DNA of 64,000 nt from Saprospiraceae bacterium (GTDB lineage: Bacteria; Bacteroidota; Bacteroidia; Chitinophagales; Saprospiraceae): assembly GCA_016715465.1 (NCBI GenBank), contig JADKAA010000024.1, positions 806,001 through 870,000 on the forward strand, given 5' to 3'. The stretch's first letter is position 1. The number at the start of each line of letters is the position of its first letter. The position numbers and the translations under genes are program-made. The notes under the pieces were generated by a model. That model ran no database searches. It was not told the origin of the DNA and saw only the letters and a program-made list of their open reading frames with translations. Shown here one piece after another: positions 63,762 to 64,000 of the stretch.

Positions 63762-64000
63762 TTACCGGCTTTTCACATAATTTTTTTCATACATCGCGAT
63801 CCAATCTTTTGTGGTCATTTTGGAGGCAAGCTCGCCAATAAGGTCGAAGGGTATTTTATTCATATTTTTGAAACGGATACAACTTTTACCCATGTCGAGT
63901 TTCCCTACGCCTGCTTCGGCAAAAGCTTTGGTAAACCAGTCGAGTAGCGTTGGGTCGGCATAAACGCCCATGTGATATACTGCGATGAAATTTTTCTGTG
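63762..64000 (-). CDS. DUF1801 protein, C-terminal part (cut by window edge)
   Basis: The frame is open beyond the right edge: it reads QKNFIAVYHMGVYADPTLLD, then WFTKAFAEAGVGKLDMGKSC and IRFKNMNKIPFDLIGELASK. The pattern (KNFI-x-x-Y-H-M-G-x-Y, then GK-x-CIRFK and IP-x-x-LI) is typical for the C-terminal half of DUF1801 (YdhG-like) proteins. The true start is outside the window, so the ATG at 63971 should not be used as a start. Function is unknown. Confidence 0.8.
   Translation of the reverse strand, partial: QKNFIAVYHMGVYADPTLLDWFTKAFAEAGVGKLDMGKSCIRFKNMNKIPFDLIGELASKMTTKDWIAMYEKNYVKSR

Overview
The window comes from a bacterium of the phylum Bacteroidota, most like the Saprospirales/Chitinophagales group. 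The signs are two large secreted proteins with SprB-type repeats and type IX secretion (T9SS) C-terminal domains, a Reg_prop/Y_Y_Y sensor kinase, the order rplM-rpsI-rpsB-tsf-pyrH, a DUF1800/DUF1501 pair, and several promoters with the Bacteroidota -7 box TAnnTTTG. The taxonomy is inferred from gene content only.

Layout. 1-7.6 kb: the edge of a secreted protein gene, a secreted BNR/Asp-box propeller protein, and a divergent pair of a giant sensor kinase and a NarL-type response regulator. The same 16-bp palindrome sits before the response regulator and before the BNR gene, so the regulator probably controls both. 7.7-22.2 kb: a defence island, all genes on the minus strand. It holds an AbiE toxin-antitoxin pair with a broken toxin and a trailing m5C-methyltransferase stub. 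A type I restriction-modification operon (hsdR, DUF4062/ATPase gene, hsdM, hsdS, GxxExxY nuclease) follows, bracketed by two BRO-N genes and diverged direct repeats. An IS30 transposase relic, a HipBST tripartite toxin system and a HigBA pair complete it. 22.9-26.2 kb: ribosomal/translation operon and pyrH. 26.2-27.4 kb: non-coding repeats. 27.5-29.9 kb: a frameshifted DUF4143-type ATPase and a frameshifted xerD.

30.3-35.6 kb: a potassium module with a short KdpD-like kinase, KdpE, Kup and an outer-membrane barrel, without kdpFABC. 36-43.7 kb: a secreted duplicated-domain protein, a 1094-aa FG-GAP/SprB T9SS protein, DUF2157 and GDYxxLxY membrane proteins, a GyrI-like protein and a DUF1295 protein. 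43.9-46.9 kb: a frameshifted ECF sigma factor, a putative anti-sigma, YHS, DoxX and DinB proteins. 47-49.3 kb: two overlapping sodium/proton antiporter genes. 49.5-53.2 kb: a 1213-aa T9SS adhesin-like protein. 53.35-54.45 kb: four tandem copies of a 269-bp unit. 54.8-57.8 kb: DUF1800 and DUF1501 genes. 58-60.4 kb: GNAT, a small membrane protein, a Xre-RES toxin-antitoxin pair with a compact operator-promoter, and a GIY-YIG stub. 60.4-63.3 kb: tRNA-Asn, purF (frameshifted) and pth. The right edge cuts a DUF1801 gene.

Four well conserved families (DUF4143-type ATPase, XerD, ECF sigma, PurF) each carry exactly one single-base frameshift, three of them in or beside short homopolymers. Assembly indel error is therefore a serious alternative to real gene decay. 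The strongest biology is the defence island with its repeat family, the shared palindrome of the two-component system, the KdpDE-Kup-barrel operon and the promoter architecture of the RES-Xre pair.
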